From contig NW_027476094.1 of NCBI RefSeq assembly GCF_051020955.1, forward strand, positions 1,273,501 through 1,337,500: DNA of 64,000 nt. The letters run 5' to 3'. This document shows positions 1 to 13,739 of the stretch, in pieces; position 1 is the stretch's first letter, and each line of letters begins with the position of its first letter. Source of the DNA: Megalopta genalis (Eukaryota; Arthropoda; Insecta; Hymenoptera; Halictidae). Position numbers and translations under genes: made by a program. The notes beneath the pieces were generated by a model. That model was not told where the DNA came from. It did not search any database and saw only the letters and a list, made by a program, of their open reading frames with translations.

Positions 1-2
1 AA

Positions 3-182
3 CAACAAGGACAACAAGAACAACAAGAACAACGAGAACAACGAGTACAACGAGAACAACGAGAACAACGAGAACAACAAGAACAACCAGAACAGCATGA
101 ACCACCAGAACAGCAAGAACAACCAGAACAGCAAGAACAACAAGAGCAACAAGAACAACTACAACAACAAGGACAACAAGAC
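3..182 (+). repeat. Tail of a repeat unit, phase 0, ending at the first T1 junction
   Basis: The Q/E frame here starts at coordinates divisible by 3 and has no stop. It carries Gln-Arg-Glu triplets, then the proline-rich motif QPEQHEPPEQQEQPEQQ at 84-134, then Leu and Gly variants before the T1 junction. At T1 the codons CAA CAA GAC are followed by a Q/E frame starting one base early (CAT at 185), as if one A was lost from GAACAA. The same order of motifs precedes T1 at 2935, 6043, 10622, 13737, 18172 and 20804. Confidence 0.8.
84..134 (+). repeat. Proline-rich cassette QPEQHEPPEQQEQPEQQ (first copy)
   Basis: The 17-codon motif recurs at about 1382, 2839, 4428, 5944, 10527, 12085, 13638, 18075, 20707, 23845, 28193, 34362, 37678 and 42557, always after a short series of Gln-Arg-Glu triplets containing one GTA. 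A variant with CAA for GAA occurs near 26832 and 33001. Its constancy beside variable nine-mer runs makes it the best landmark for aligning units. Confidence 0.8.
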
Positions 183-395
183 AACATGAACAACAAGAAC
201 AACAAGAACAACAAGAACAAGAACAACAAGAACAACCGGAACAACAAGAACAACAAGAACAACCGGAACAACAAGAACAACAAGAACAACCAGAACAACT
301 ACAACAAGAACAACTAGAACAACAACAACAACAACAAGAACAACAACAACAACAACGAGAACTACAAGAACAACAAGAACAACAAGAACAACAAG

Positions 396-427
<32 letters not shown>

Positions 428-734
428 GAACAACGGGAACAACAACAGCAAGAACAACGAGGACAAAAAGAATAACAAGAACAAGAAGAACAACAAGAAC
501 AACAAGAGCAACAAGAGCAACAATAACAACAAGAACAACAAGAACAACAAGAACAACAAGAACAACAAGAACAACAAGAAAAACAAGAACAAGAACAACA
601 ACATCAACCAGAACAACAACAACATGAACAACAAGAACAACAACAGCAACAACAACAACAAGGACAACAAGAACAACAAGAGCAAAAAGAACAACAAGAA
701 CAACGAGAACAACGAGAACAACGGGAACAACGAG

Positions 735-772
<38 letters not shown>

Positions 773-1489
773 CTAGAACAACAAGAACAACAAGAACACC
801 AAGAACACCAAGAGCAAAAAGAACAACAAGAACAACAAGAACAACAAGAACATCAACAACCTGAACAACAACAACAACAACAACAAGAACAAAAAGAACA
901 ACAACAACATGAACAACAAGAACATCAACAACCAGAACAACAAGAACAACAACAGCAACAAGAGCAACAAGAGCAACAATAACAACAAGAACAACAAGAA
1001 CAACAAGAACAACAAGAACAACAAGAACAACAAGAACAACAAGAACAACAAGAACAACAAGAACAACAAGAACAACAAGAACAACGAGAACAACGAGAAC
1101 AACAACAACAAGGACAACTAGAACAACAACAAGAAGAACAACAAGAACAACATGAACAACAAGAACAATAAGAACAACAAGAACAACAAGAACAACAAGA
1201 ACAACAAGAACAACAAGAACAACAAGAACAACATGATCAACAAGAACAACAAGAACAACAAGAACAACAAGAACAACAAGAACAACAAGAACAACAAGAA
1301 CAACAAGAACAACAATAACAACAAGAACAACGAGAACAACGAGTACAACGAGAACAACGAGAACAACGAGAACAACAAGAACAACCAGAACAGCATGAAC
1401 CACCAGAACAGCAAGAACAACCAGAACAGCAAGAAGAACAACAAGAACAACAAGAACAACAAGAAGAACAAGATCAACAAAAACAACAA

Positions 1490-1501
1490 GAAAAGACGAA
1501 C
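1490..1501 (+). other. T2 frame junction (first of eight)
   Basis: GAAAAGACGAAC. Upstream the Q/E frame is in phase 2 and downstream in phase 1. Other copies start at 4536, 12193, 23953, 28302, 34471, 37787 and 42666. The codons CAA AAA CAA CAA GAA lie just upstream in every copy. Confidence 0.85.
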
Positions 1502-2148
1502 AACAAGAACAACAAGGACAACAAGAACAACAAGAACAACAAGAACAACAAGAACTACAACAACAACAACAACAACTACAACAAGAACAGCAAGAACAAC
1601 AACAACAACAAGAACAACAAGAACAACAAGAACAACTAGAAAAACAACAAAAAGAACAACGAGAACAACAAGAACAACAAGAACAACAAGAACAACAAGA
1701 ACAACAAGAACAACAAGAACAACAAGAACAACAAGAACAACAAGAACAACAAGAACAACAAGAACAACAAGAACAACAAGAACAACAAGAACAACAAGAA
1801 CAACAAGAACAACAAGAACAACAAGAACAACAAGAACAACAAGAACAACAAGAACAACAAGAACAACAAGAACAACAAGAACAACAAGGACAACAAGAAC
1901 AACAAGAACAACGAGAACAACAAGAACAACGAGAACAACGAGAACAACGAGAACAACGAGAACAACAAGAATAACAAGAACAACAAGGACAACCAGAACA
2001 GCAAGAAGAACAACAAGAACAGCAAGAAGAACAACAAGAACAACAAGAACAACAAGAACAACAAGAACAACAAGAACAACAAGAACAACAAGAACAACAA
2101 GAACAACAAGAACAACAAGAACAACAAGAACAACAAGAACAACAAGAA

Positions 2149-2242
<94 letters not shown>

Positions 2243-2388
2243 AAGAACAACAAGAACAACAAGAACAACAAGAACAACAAGAACAACAAGAACAACAAGA
2301 ACAACAAGAGCAACAAGAACAAGAACAGCAAGAACAACAACAACAACAACAACAACAACAAGAACAACAACAGCAAGAACAACAAGAA

Positions 2389-2419
<31 letters not shown>

Positions 2420-2433
2420 AAGAACAAGAACAA

Positions 2434-2463
2434 CAACATCTACCAGAACCACAACAACATGAA
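2434..2463 (+). repeat. QHLPEPQQHE cassette (first copy)
   Basis: The ten-codon motif recurs near 5490, 10119, 13175, 21789, 43237, 44827, 44884, 52175, 53585, 53642, 54365, 54422, 55184 and 60449. It is missing from the equivalent places of units 8, 9 and 10 (for example 28870-28890), where the flanking sequences join directly; unit 11 keeps it. Confidence 0.78.
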
Positions 2464-2934
2464 CAACAAGAACAAGAACAACAACAACAACAACAAGAAC
2501 AACTACAACAAGAACAACGGGAACAACAACAGCAAGAACAACAAGGACAAAAAGAATAACAAGAACAAGAAGAACAACAAGAACAACAAGAGCAACAAGA
2601 GCAACAATAACAACAAGAACAACAAGAACAACAAGAACAACAAGAACAACAAGAACAACAAGAACAACAAGAACAACAAGAAAAACCAGAACAAGAACAA
2701 CAACATCAACCAGAACAACAACAACATGAACAACAAGAACAACAACACCAACAACAACAACAAGGACAACAAGAACAACAAGAACAACGAGAACAACGAG
2801 TACAACGAGAACAACGAGAACAACGAGAGCAACAAGAACAACCAGAACAGCATGAACCACCAGAACAGCAAGAACAACCAGAACAGCAAGAACAACAAGA
2901 GCAACAAGAACAACTACAACAACAAGGACAACAA

Positions 2935-3515
2935 GACAACATGAACAGCAAGAACAACAAGAACAACAAGAACAAGAACAACAAGAACAACCGGAACAAC
3001 AAGAACAACAAGAACAACCGGAACAACAAGAACAACAAGAACAACCAGAACAACTACAACAAGAACAACTAGAACAACAACAACAACAACAAGAACAACA
3101 ACAACAACAACAAGAACTACAAGAACAACAAGAACAACAAGAACAACAACAACAACAACAACAACAACAAGAACAACGGGAACAACAACAGCAAGAACAA
3201 CGAGGACAAAAAGAATAACAAGAACAAGAAGAACAACAAGAACAACAAGAGCAACAAGAGCAACAATAACAACAAGAACAACAAGAACAACAAGAACAAC
3301 AAGAACAACAAGAACAACAAGAAAAACAAGAACAAGAACAACAACATCAACCAGAACAACAACAACATGAACAACAAGAACAACAACAGCAACAACAACA
3401 ACAAGGACAACAAGAACAACAAGAGCAAAAAGAACAACAAGAACAACGAGAACAACGAGATCAACGGGAACAACGAGAACAACAACAACAACAACAACAA
3501 GAACAACAAGAACAA

Positions 3516-3546
<31 letters not shown>

Positions 3547-4845
3547 AAGAGCAACGAGAACAACAAGAACAACAAGAAAAACAAGAACAAGAACAACAAC
3601 ATCAACCAGAACAACAACAACATGAACAACAAGAACAACAACAGCAACAACAACAACAAGGACAACAAGAACAACAAGAGCAAAAAGAACAACAAGAACA
3701 ACGAGAACAACGAGAACAACGGGAACAACGAGGACAACAACAAGAACAACAACAACAACAACAACAACAACAACTAGAACAACAAGAACAACAAGAACAC
3801 CAAGAACACCAAGAACAAAAAGAACAACAAGAACAACAAGAACAACAAGAACATCAAGAACAACAACAACATGAACAACAAGAACATCAACAACCAGAAC
3901 AGCAACAACAACAACAACAACAAGAACAAAAAGAACAACAACAACATGAACAACAAGAACATCAACAACCAGAACAACAAGAACAACAACAGCAACAAGA
4001 GCAACAAGAGCAACAATAACAACAAGAACAACAAGAACAACAAGAACAACAAGAACAACAAGAACAACAAGAACAACAAGAACAACAAGAACAACAAGAA
4101 CAACAAGAACAACAAGAACAACAAGAACAACAAGAACAACGAGAACAACGAGAACAACAACAACAAGGACAACTAGAACAACAACAAGAAGAACAACAAG
4201 AACAACATGAACAACAAGAACAATAAGAACAACAAGAACAACAAGAACAACAAGAACAACAAGAACAACAAGAACAACAAGAACAACATGATCAACAAGA
4301 ACAACAAGAACAACAAGAACAACAAGAACAACAAGAACAACAAGAACAACAAGAACAACAATAACAACAAGAACAACGAGAACAACGAGTACAACGAGAA
4401 CAACGAGAACAACGAGAACAACAAGAACAACCAGAACAGCATGAACCACCAGAACAGCAAGAACAACCAGAACAGCAAGAAGAACAACAAGAACAACAAG
4501 AACAACAAGAAGAACAAGATCAACAAAAACAACAAGAAAAGACGAACAACAAGAACAACAAGGACAACAAGAACAACAAGAACAACAAGAACAACAAGAA
4601 CTACAACAACAACAAGGACAACAACAACAACTACAACAAGAACAGCAAGAACAACAACAACAACAAGAACAACAAGAACAACAAGAACAACTAGAAAAAC
4701 AACAAAAAGAACAACGAGAACAACAAGAACAACAAGAACAACAAGAACAACAAGAACAACAAGAACAACAAGAACAACAAGAACAACTAGAACAACAAGA
4801 ACAACAAGAACAACAGAACAACAAGAACAACAAGAACAACAAGAA

Positions 4846-4876
<31 letters not shown>

Positions 4877-5211
4877 AAGAACAACAAGAACAACAAGAAC
4901 AACAAGAACAACAAGAACAACAAGAACAACAAGGACAACAAGAACAACAAGAACAACGAGAACAACAAGAACAACGAGAACAACGAGAACAACGAGAACA
5001 ACAAGAATAACAAGAACAACAAGGACAACCAGAACAGCAAGAAGAACAACAAGAACAGCAAGAAGAACAACAAGAACAACAAGAACAACAAGAACAACAA
5101 GAACAACAAGAACAACAAGAACAACAAGAACAACAAGAACAACAAGAACAACAAGAACAACAAGAACAACAAGAACAACAAGAACAACAAGAACAACAAG
5201 AACAACAAGAA

Positions 5212-5305
<94 letters not shown>

Positions 5306-5442
5306 AAGAACAACAAGAACAACAAGAACAACAAGAACAACAAGAACAACAAGAACAACAAGAGCAACAAGAACAAGAACAGCAAGAACAACAACAACAA
5401 CAACAACAACAACAAGAACAACAACAGCAAGAACAACAAGAA

Positions 5443-5473
<31 letters not shown>

Positions 5474-6045
5474 AAGAACAAGAACAACAACATCTACCAG
5501 AACCACAACAACATGAACAACAAGAACAAGAACAACAACAACAACAACAAGAACAACTACAACAAGAACAACGGGAACAACAACAGCAAGAACAACAAGG
5601 ACAAAAAGAATAACAAGAACAAGAAGAACAACAAGAACAACAAGAGCAACAAGAGCAACAATAACAACAAGAACAACAAGAACAACAAGAACAACAAGAA
5701 CAACAAGAACAACAAGAACAACAAGAACAACAAGAACAACAAGAACAACAAGAACAACAAGAACAACAAGAACAACAAGAACAACAAGAAAAACAAGAAC
5801 AAGAACAACAACATCAACCAGAACAACAACAACATGAACAACAAGAACAACAACACCAACAACAACAACAAGGACAACAAGAACAACAAGAACAACGAGA
5901 ACAACGAGTACAACGAGAACAACGAGAACAACGAGAACAACAAGAACAACCAGAACAGCATGAACCACCAGAACAGCAAGAACAACCAGAACAGCAAGAA
6001 CAACAAGAGCAACAAGAACAACTACAACAACAAGGACAACAAGAC
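2935..6045 (+). repeat. T1-to-T1 unit 2 (3,108 bases) with T2 and an extra T4-like deletion
   Basis: The Q/E frame runs in phase 0 at 2940-4538, phase 2 at 4544-4815 and phase 1 at 4816-6045. T2 is at 4536-4547. The additional shift at about 4811-4819 is CAACAGAAC where neighbours read CAACAAGAAC. The equivalent unit at 10627-13739 lacks this lesion, so it probably arose after the two copies separated. In-frame TAA lies at 3216, 3267, 4017, 4224, 4362, 5008, 5611 and 5662. An internal doubling of the 'HQPEQQQHE' block (about 3350-3380 and 3600-3630) distinguishes this unit from unit 1. Confidence 0.72.
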
Positions 6046-8342
6046 AACATGAACAGCAAGAACAACAAGAACAACAAGAACAACAAGAACAAGAACAACA
6101 AGAACAACCGGAACAACAAGAACAACAAGAACAACCGGAACAACAAGAACAACAAGAACAAACAGAACAACTACAACAAGAACAACTAGAACAACAACAA
6201 CAACAACAAGAACAACAACAACAACAACAAGAACTACAAGAACAACAAGAACAACAAGAACAACAACAACAACAACAACAACAACAAGAACAACGGGAAC
6301 AACAACAGCAAGAACAACGAGGACAAAAAGAATAACAAGAACAAGAAGAACAACAAGAACAACAAGAGCAACAAGAGCAACAATAACAACAAGAACAACA
6401 AGAACAACAAGAACAACAAGAACAACAAGAACAACAAGAAAAACAAGAACAAGAACAACAACATCAACCAGAACAACAACAACATGAACAACAAGAACAA
6501 CAACAGCAACAACAACAACAAGGACAACAAGAACAACAAGAGCAAAAAGAACAACAAGAACAACGAGAACAACGAGATCAACGGGAACAACGAGAACAAC
6601 AACGACAACAACAACAAGAACAACAAGAACAACAACATGAACAACAAGAACAACAACAGCAACAACAACAACAAGGACAACAAGAACAACAAGAGCAAAA
6701 AGAACAACAAGAACAACGAGAACAACGAGAACAACGGGAACAACGAGGACAACAACAAGAACAACAACAACAACAACAACAACAACAACTAGAACAACAA
6801 GAACAACAAGAACACCAAGAACACCAAGAACAAAAAGAACAACAAGAACAACAAGAACAACAAGAACATCAAGAACAACAACAACATGAACAACAAGAAC
6901 ATCAACAACCAGAACAACAACAACAACAACAACAACAAGAACAAAAAGAACAACAACAACATGAACAACAAGAACATCAACAACCAGAACAACAAGAACA
7001 ACAACAGCAACAAGAGCAACAAGAGCAACAATAACAACAAGAACAACACGAACAACAAGAACAACAAGAACAACAAGAACAACAAGAACAACAAGAACAA
7101 CAAGAACAACGAGAACAACGAGAACAACGAGAACAACGAGAACAACGAGAACAACAAGGACAACCAGAACAGCAAGAAGAACAACGAGAACAACAAGAAC
7201 AACAAGAACAACAAGATCAACAATAACAACAAGAACAACAAGAACAACAAGAACAACAAGAACAACAAGAACAACAAGAACAACAAGAACAACAACAACA
7301 ACAACAACAACAACAACTAGAACAACAAGAACAACAAGAACACCAAGAACACCAAGAACAACAACAACATGAACAACAAGAACATCAACAACCAGAACAA
7401 CAACAACAACAACAAGAACAAAAAGAACAACAACAACATGAACAACAAGAACATCAACAACCAGAACAACAAGAACAACAACAGCAACAAGAGCAACAAG
7501 AGCAACAATAACAACAAGAACAACAAGAACAACAAGAACAACAAGAACAACAAGAACAACAAGAACAACAAGAACAACGAGAACAACGAGAACAACGAGA
7601 ACAACCAGAACAACGAGAACAACGAGAACAACAAGAACAACCAGAACAGCAAGAAGAACAACAAGAACAACAAGAACAATAAGAACAACAAGAACAACAA
7701 GAACAACAAGATCAACAATAACAACAAGAACAACAAGAACAACAAGAACAACAAGAACAACAAGAACAACAAGAACAACAAGAACTACAACAATAACAAG
7801 GACAGCAACAACAACTACAACAAGAACAGCAAGAACAACAACAACAACAACAAGAACAACAACAAGAACAACAAGAACAACAATATCAACAAAAACAACA
7901 TCTACAACAATAACAGCAAGAACAACAACAACAACAACAAGAACAACAAGAACAGAAAGAACAACAAGGACAACAAGAACAAGAACAGCAAGAGCAACAA
8001 CAACAAGAACCGCATGAAAAACAACAACAAGAACAACAAGAACAACAAGGACAACAACAACAAGGACAACTAGAACAACAACAAGAAGAACAACAAGAAC
8101 AACATGAACAGCAAAAACAACAAGAACAACAAGAACAACAAGAACAACAAGAACAACAAGAACAACAAGAACAACAAGAACAACCGGAACAAAAAGAACA
8201 ACAAGAACAACCGGATCAACAAGAACAACAAGAACAACCAGAACAACAACAACAAGAACAACTAGAACAACAACAAGAGCAACAACAACAACAACAAGAA
8301 CAACAACAACAACAACAAGAACAACAAGAACAACAAGAACAA

Positions 8343-8375
<33 letters not shown>

Positions 8376-9880
8376 GAACAACAACAACAAGAACAAGAAC
8401 AACGGGAACACAACAACAAGAACAACAAGAACCAGAACAACGGGAACAACAACGACGAGAGCAACAAGAACAACAAGAACAACAAGAACAATAAGAACAA
8501 CAAGAACAACAAGAACAACAAGAACAACAAGAACAACAACAAGATCAACAAGAACAACAAGATCAACAAGAACAACAGCAACATGAACAACAAGAGCAAC
8601 AAGAGCAACAATAACAACAAGAACAACAAGAACAACAAGAACAACAAGAACAACAAGAACAACAAGAACAACAAGAACAACAAGAACAACAAGAAAAACA
8701 AGAACAAGAACAACAACATCAACCAGAACAACAACAACATGAACAACAAGAACAACAACACCAACAACAACAACAAGGACAACAAGAACAACAAGAGCAA
8801 AAAGAACAACAAGAACAACGAGAACAACGAGAACAACAACAAGAACAACAACAACAAGGACAACAAGAACAACAAGAACAAAAGGAACAACAAGAACAAC
8901 GAGAACAACGAGAACAACGAGAACAACGAGAACAACGAGAACAACAACAAGAACAACAACAACAACAACAACAACTAGAACAACAAGAACAACAAGAACA
9001 CCAAGAACAACAAGAACAACAAGAACGACAAGAACAACATGACGATCAAGAACAACAAGAACAACAAGACCAAGAACAACAACAACAACAACAAGAACAA
9101 AAAGAACAACAACAACATAAACAACAAGAACATCAACAACCAGAACAACAACAGCAACAACAGCAACAAGAGCAACAAGAGCAACAAGAGCAACAAGAGC
9201 AACAAGAGCAACAAGAGCAACAAGAGCAACAAGAGCAACAAGAACAACAAGAACAACAAGAACAACAAGAACACCAAGAACAACAAGAACAACAAGATCA
9301 ACAAGAACAACAAGAACAACAAGAAGAACAACAAGAACAACAAGAAGGAGAACAAGAACAACAAGAACAACAAGAAGAACAACAAGAACAACAACAAGAA
9401 CAACAACAACAACAACTAGAACAACAAGAACACCAAAAACAACAAGAACAACAAGAACAACAAGAACAACAAGAACAACAAGACCAAGAACAACAAGAAC
9501 AACAAGACCAAGAACAACAACAACAACAACAACAAGAACAAAAAGAACAACAACAACATAAACAACAAGAACATCAACAACCAGAACAACAACAGCAACA
9601 ACAGCAACAAGAGCAACAAGAGCAACAAGAGCAACAAGAGCAACAAGAGCAACAAGAGCAACAAGAACAACAAGAACAACAAGAACAACAAGAACACCAA
9701 GAACAACAAGAACAACAAGATCAACAAGAACAACAAGAACAACAAGAAGAACAACAAGAACAACAAGAAGGAGAACAAGAACAACAAGAACAACAAGAAG
9801 AACAACAAGAACAACAACAAGAACAACAACAACAACAACTAGAACAACAAGAACAACAAGAACACCAAAAACAACAAGAG

Positions 9881-9911
<31 letters not shown>

Positions 9912-10075
9912 AAGAACAACAAGAACAACAAGAACAACAAGAACAACAAGAACAACAAGAACAACAAGAACAACAAGAACAACAAGAACAACAAGAGCAA
10001 CAAGAACAAGAACAGCAAGAACAACAACAACAACAACAACAACAACAAGAACAACAACAGCAAGAACAACAAGAA

Positions 10076-10106
<31 letters not shown>

Positions 10107-10624
10107 AAGAACAAGAACAACAACATCTACCAGAACCACAACAACATGAACAACAAGAACAAGAACAACAACAACAACAACAAGAACAACTACAACAAGA
10201 ACAACGGGAACAACAACAGCAAGAACAACAAGGACAAAAAGAATAACAAGAACAAGAAGAACAACAAGAACAACAAGAGCAACAAGAGCAACAATAACAA
10301 CAAGAACAACAAGAACAACAAGAACAACAAGAACAACAAGAACAACAAGAACAACAAGAACAACAAGAAAAACAAGAACAAGAACAACAACATCAACCAG
10401 AACAACAACAACATGAACAACAAGAACAACAACACCAACAACAACAACAAGGACAACAAGAACAACAAGAACAACGAGAACAACGAGTACAACGAGAACA
10501 ACGAGAACAACGAGAACAACAAGAACAACCAGAACAGCATGAACCACCAGAACAGCAAGAACAACCAGAACAGCAAGAACAACAAGAGCAACAAGAACAA
10601 CTACAACAACAAGGACAACAAGAC
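6043..10624 (+). repeat. T1-to-T1 unit 3 (4,579 bases) with internal T3
   Basis: The Q/E frame is in phase 0 at 6048-8408 and phase 2 at 8411-10624. The internal junction is T3, CGGGAACACAAC, at 8403-8414. The first part is TAA-rich (6333, 6384, 7032, 7224, 7509, 7680, 7719, 7794, 7911). The second part has TAA at 8492, 8612, 10244 and 10295, leaving 8615-10243 (543 codons) with no stop of any kind but no Met codon either. That part contains two similar blocks near 9.0-9.4 and 9.4-9.8 kb, each with a run of GAG-CAA-CAA triplets. The unit is repeated at 13742-18174. Confidence 0.72.
8403..8414 (+). other. T3 frame junction (first of eight)
   Basis: CGGGAACACAAC, where CGG GAA CAA CAA would keep the frame. 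Other copies lie near 16079, 18804, 47985, 50062, 51258, 57433 and 58335. An intact CGG GAA CAA CAA CGA CGA follows about 35-50 bases downstream in each. Confidence 0.85.
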
Positions 10625-11190
10625 AACATGAACAGCAAGAACAACAAGAACAACAAGAACAAGAACAACAAGAACAACCGGAACAACAAGAACAACAAGA
10701 ACAACCGGAACAACAAGAACAACAAGAACAACCAGAACAACTACAACAAGAACAACTAGAACAACAACAACAACAACAAGAACAACAACAACAACAACAA
10801 GAACTACAAGAACAACAAGAACAACAAGAACAACAACAACAACAACAACAACAAGAACAACGGGAACAACAACAGCAAGAACAACGAGGACAAAAAGAAT
10901 AACAAGAACAAGAAGAACAACAAGAACAACAAGAGCAACAAGAGCAACAATAACAACAAGAACAACAAGAACAACAAGAACAACAAGAACAACAAGAAAA
11001 ACAAGAACAAGAACAACAACATCAACCAGAACAACAACAACATGAACAACAAGAACAACAACAGCAACAACAACAACAAGGACAACAAGAACAACAAGAG
11101 CAAAAAGAACAACAAGAACAACGAGAACAACGAGATCAACGGGAACAACGAGAACAACAACAACAACAACAACAAGAACAACAAGAACAA

Positions 11191-11221
<31 letters not shown>

Positions 11222-12896
11222 AAGAGCAACGAGAACAACAAGAACAACAAGAAAAACAAGAACAAGAACAACCACATCAACCAGAACAACAACAACATGA
11301 ACAACAAGAACAACAACAGCAACAACAACAACAAGGACAACAAGAACAACAAGAGCAAAAAGAACAACAAGAACAACGAGAACAACGAGAACAACGGGAA
11401 CAACGAGGACAACAACAAGAACAACAACAACAACAACAACAACAACAACTAGAACAACAAGAACAACAAGAACACCAAGAACACCAAGAACAAAAAGAAC
11501 AACAAGAACAACAAGAACAACAAGAACATCAAGAACAACAACAACATGAACAACAAGAACATCAACAACCAGAACAGCAACAACAACAACAACAACAAGA
11601 ACAAAAAGAACAACAACAACATGAACAACAAGAACATCAACAACCAGAACAACAAGAACAACAACAGCAACAAGAGCAACAAGAGCAACAATAACAACAA
11701 GAACAACAAGAACAACAAGAACAACAAGAACAACAAGAACAACAAGAACAACAAGAACAACAAGAACAACAAGAACAACAAGAACAACAAGAACAACAAG
11801 AACAACAAGAACAACGAGAACAACGAGAACAACAACAACAAGGACAACTAGAACAACAACAAGAAGAACAACAAGAACAACATGAACAACAAGAACAATA
11901 AGAACAACAAGAACAACAAGAACAACAAGAACAACAAGAACAACATGATCAACAAGAACAACAAGAACAACAAGAACAACAAGAACAACAAGAACAACAA
12001 GAACAACAAGAACAACAATAACAACAAGAACAACGAGAACAACGAGTACAACGAGAACAACGAGAACAACGAGAACAACAAGAACAACCAGAACAGCATG
12101 AACCACCAGAACAGCAAGAACAACCAGAACAGCAAGAAGAACAACAAGAACAACAAGAACAACAAGAAGAACAAGATCAACAAAAACAACAAGAAAAGAC
12201 GAACAACAAGAACAACAAGGACAACAAGAACAACAAGAACAACAAGAACAACAAGAACTACAACAACAACAAGGACAACAACAACAACTACAACAAGAAC
12301 AGCAAGAACAACAACAACAACAAGAACAACAAGAACAACAAGAACAACTAGAAAAACAACAAAAAGAACAACGAGAACAACAAGAACAACAAGAACAACA
12401 AGAACAACAAGAACAACAAGAACAACAAGAACAACAAGAACAACAAGAACAACAAGAACAACTAGAACAACAAGAACAACAAGAACAACAAGAACAACAA
12501 GAACAACAAGAACAACAAGAACAACAAGAACAACAAGAACAACAAGAACAACAAGAACAACAAGAACAACAAGAACAACAAGAACAACAAGAACAACAAG
12601 AACAACAAGGACAACAAGAACAACAAGAACAACGAGAACAACAAGAACAACGAGAACAACGAGAACAACGAGAACAACGAGAACAACAAGAATAACAAGA
12701 ACAACAAGGACAACCAGAACAGCAAGAAGAACAACAAGAACAGCAAGAAGAACAACAAGAACAACAAGAACAACAAGAACAACAAGAACAACAAGAACAA
12801 CAAGAACAACAAGAACAACAAGAACAACAAGAACAACAAGAACAACAAGAACAACAAGAACAACAAGAACAACAAGAACAACAAGAACAACAAGAA

Positions 12897-12990
<94 letters not shown>

Positions 12991-13127
12991 AAGAACAACA
13001 AGAACAACAAGAACAACAAGAACAACAAGAACAACAAGAACAACAAGAGCAACAAGAACAAGAACAGCAAGAACAACAACAACAACAACAACAACAACAA
13101 GAACAACAACAGCAAGAACAACAAGAA

Positions 13128-13158
<31 letters not shown>

Positions 13159-13739
13159 AAGAACAAGAACAACAACATCTACCAGAACCACAACAACATG
13201 AACAACAAGAACAAGAACAACAACAACAACAACAAGAACAACTACAACAAGAACAACGGGAACAACAACAGCAAGAACAACAAGGACAAAAAGAATAACA
13301 AGAACAAGAAGAACAACAAGAACAACAAGAGCAACAAGAGCAACAATAACAACAAGAACAACAAGAACAACAAGAACAACAAGAACAACAAGAACAACAA
13401 GAACAACAAGAACAACAAGAACAACAAGAACAACAAGAACAACAAGAACAACAAGAACAACAAGAACAACAAGAACAACAAGAAAAACAAGAACAAGAAC
13501 AACAACATCAACCAGAACAACAACAACATGAACAACAAGAACAACAACACCAACAACAACAACAAGGACAACAAGAACAACAAGAACAACGAGAACAACG
13601 AGTACAACGAGAACAACGAGAACAACGAGAACAACAAGAACAACCAGAACAGCATGAACCACCAGAACAGCAAGAACAACCAGAACAGCAAGAACAACAA
13701 GAGCAACAAGAACAACTACAACAACAAGGACAACAAGAC
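10622..13739 (+). repeat. T1-to-T1 unit 4 (3,115 bases) with internal T2; copy of unit 2
   Basis: The Q/E frame is in phase 1 at 10627-12195 and phase 0 at 12201-13739, separated by T2 at 12193. In-frame TAA lies at 10900, 10951, 11692, 11899, 12019, 12693, 13296 and 13347. It matches 2940-6045 at an offset of about 7,675-7,690 bases, the offset drifting by multiples of nine where nine-mer counts differ. One substitution gives Pro-His in place of Gln-His near 11272. Unlike unit 2 it has no T4-like deletion. Confidence 0.72.

Larger units (their letters stand above)
180..2937 (+). repeat. T1-to-T1 unit 1 (2,755 bases) with internal T2
   Basis: The Q/E frame is in phase 2 at 185-1492 and in phase 1 at 1498-2937, separated by the T2 motif GAAAAGACGAAC. 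In-frame TAA codons lie at 473, 524, 980, 1169, 1316, 1972, 2557 and 2608. The second half holds a nearly perfect nine-mer run (about 1664-1887), a GAG-rich stretch near 2160-2230 and the QHLPEPQQHE motif at 2434-2463. The unit matches 2940-6045 and 10627-13739 motif for motif, with differing numbers of nine-mers. In the standard code no long protein could be read in this frame. Confidence 0.75.

Noticed and set aside
1490..1501. Programmed -1 ribosomal frameshift site at T2
   Set aside because: A canonical X XXY YYZ heptamer is not in the correct register at GAA AAG ACG, and no downstream structure is likely in RNA this poor in U and G pairing. Amplified single-base loss is simpler.
1152..2462. 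Frame that changes from Asn-Lys to Thr-Arg repeats
   Set aside because: The switch happens at the T2 junction, where the repeat phase moves against a fixed frame. It is not evidence of a two-domain protein.
2937..2950. ATG in the T1 motif as a gene start, repeated at each T1
   Set aside because: The ATG is in the upstream phase, where it opens an Asn-Lys frame, and not in the downstream Q/E frame, where the same bases read CAT GAA. No start context or upstream unique sequence supports initiation.
9164..9240. Gln-rich tract as a known protein family such as involucrin or trichohyalin
   Set aside because: Composition is similar, but the repeat lengths and motifs of those families are not present, and composition alone is not homology.
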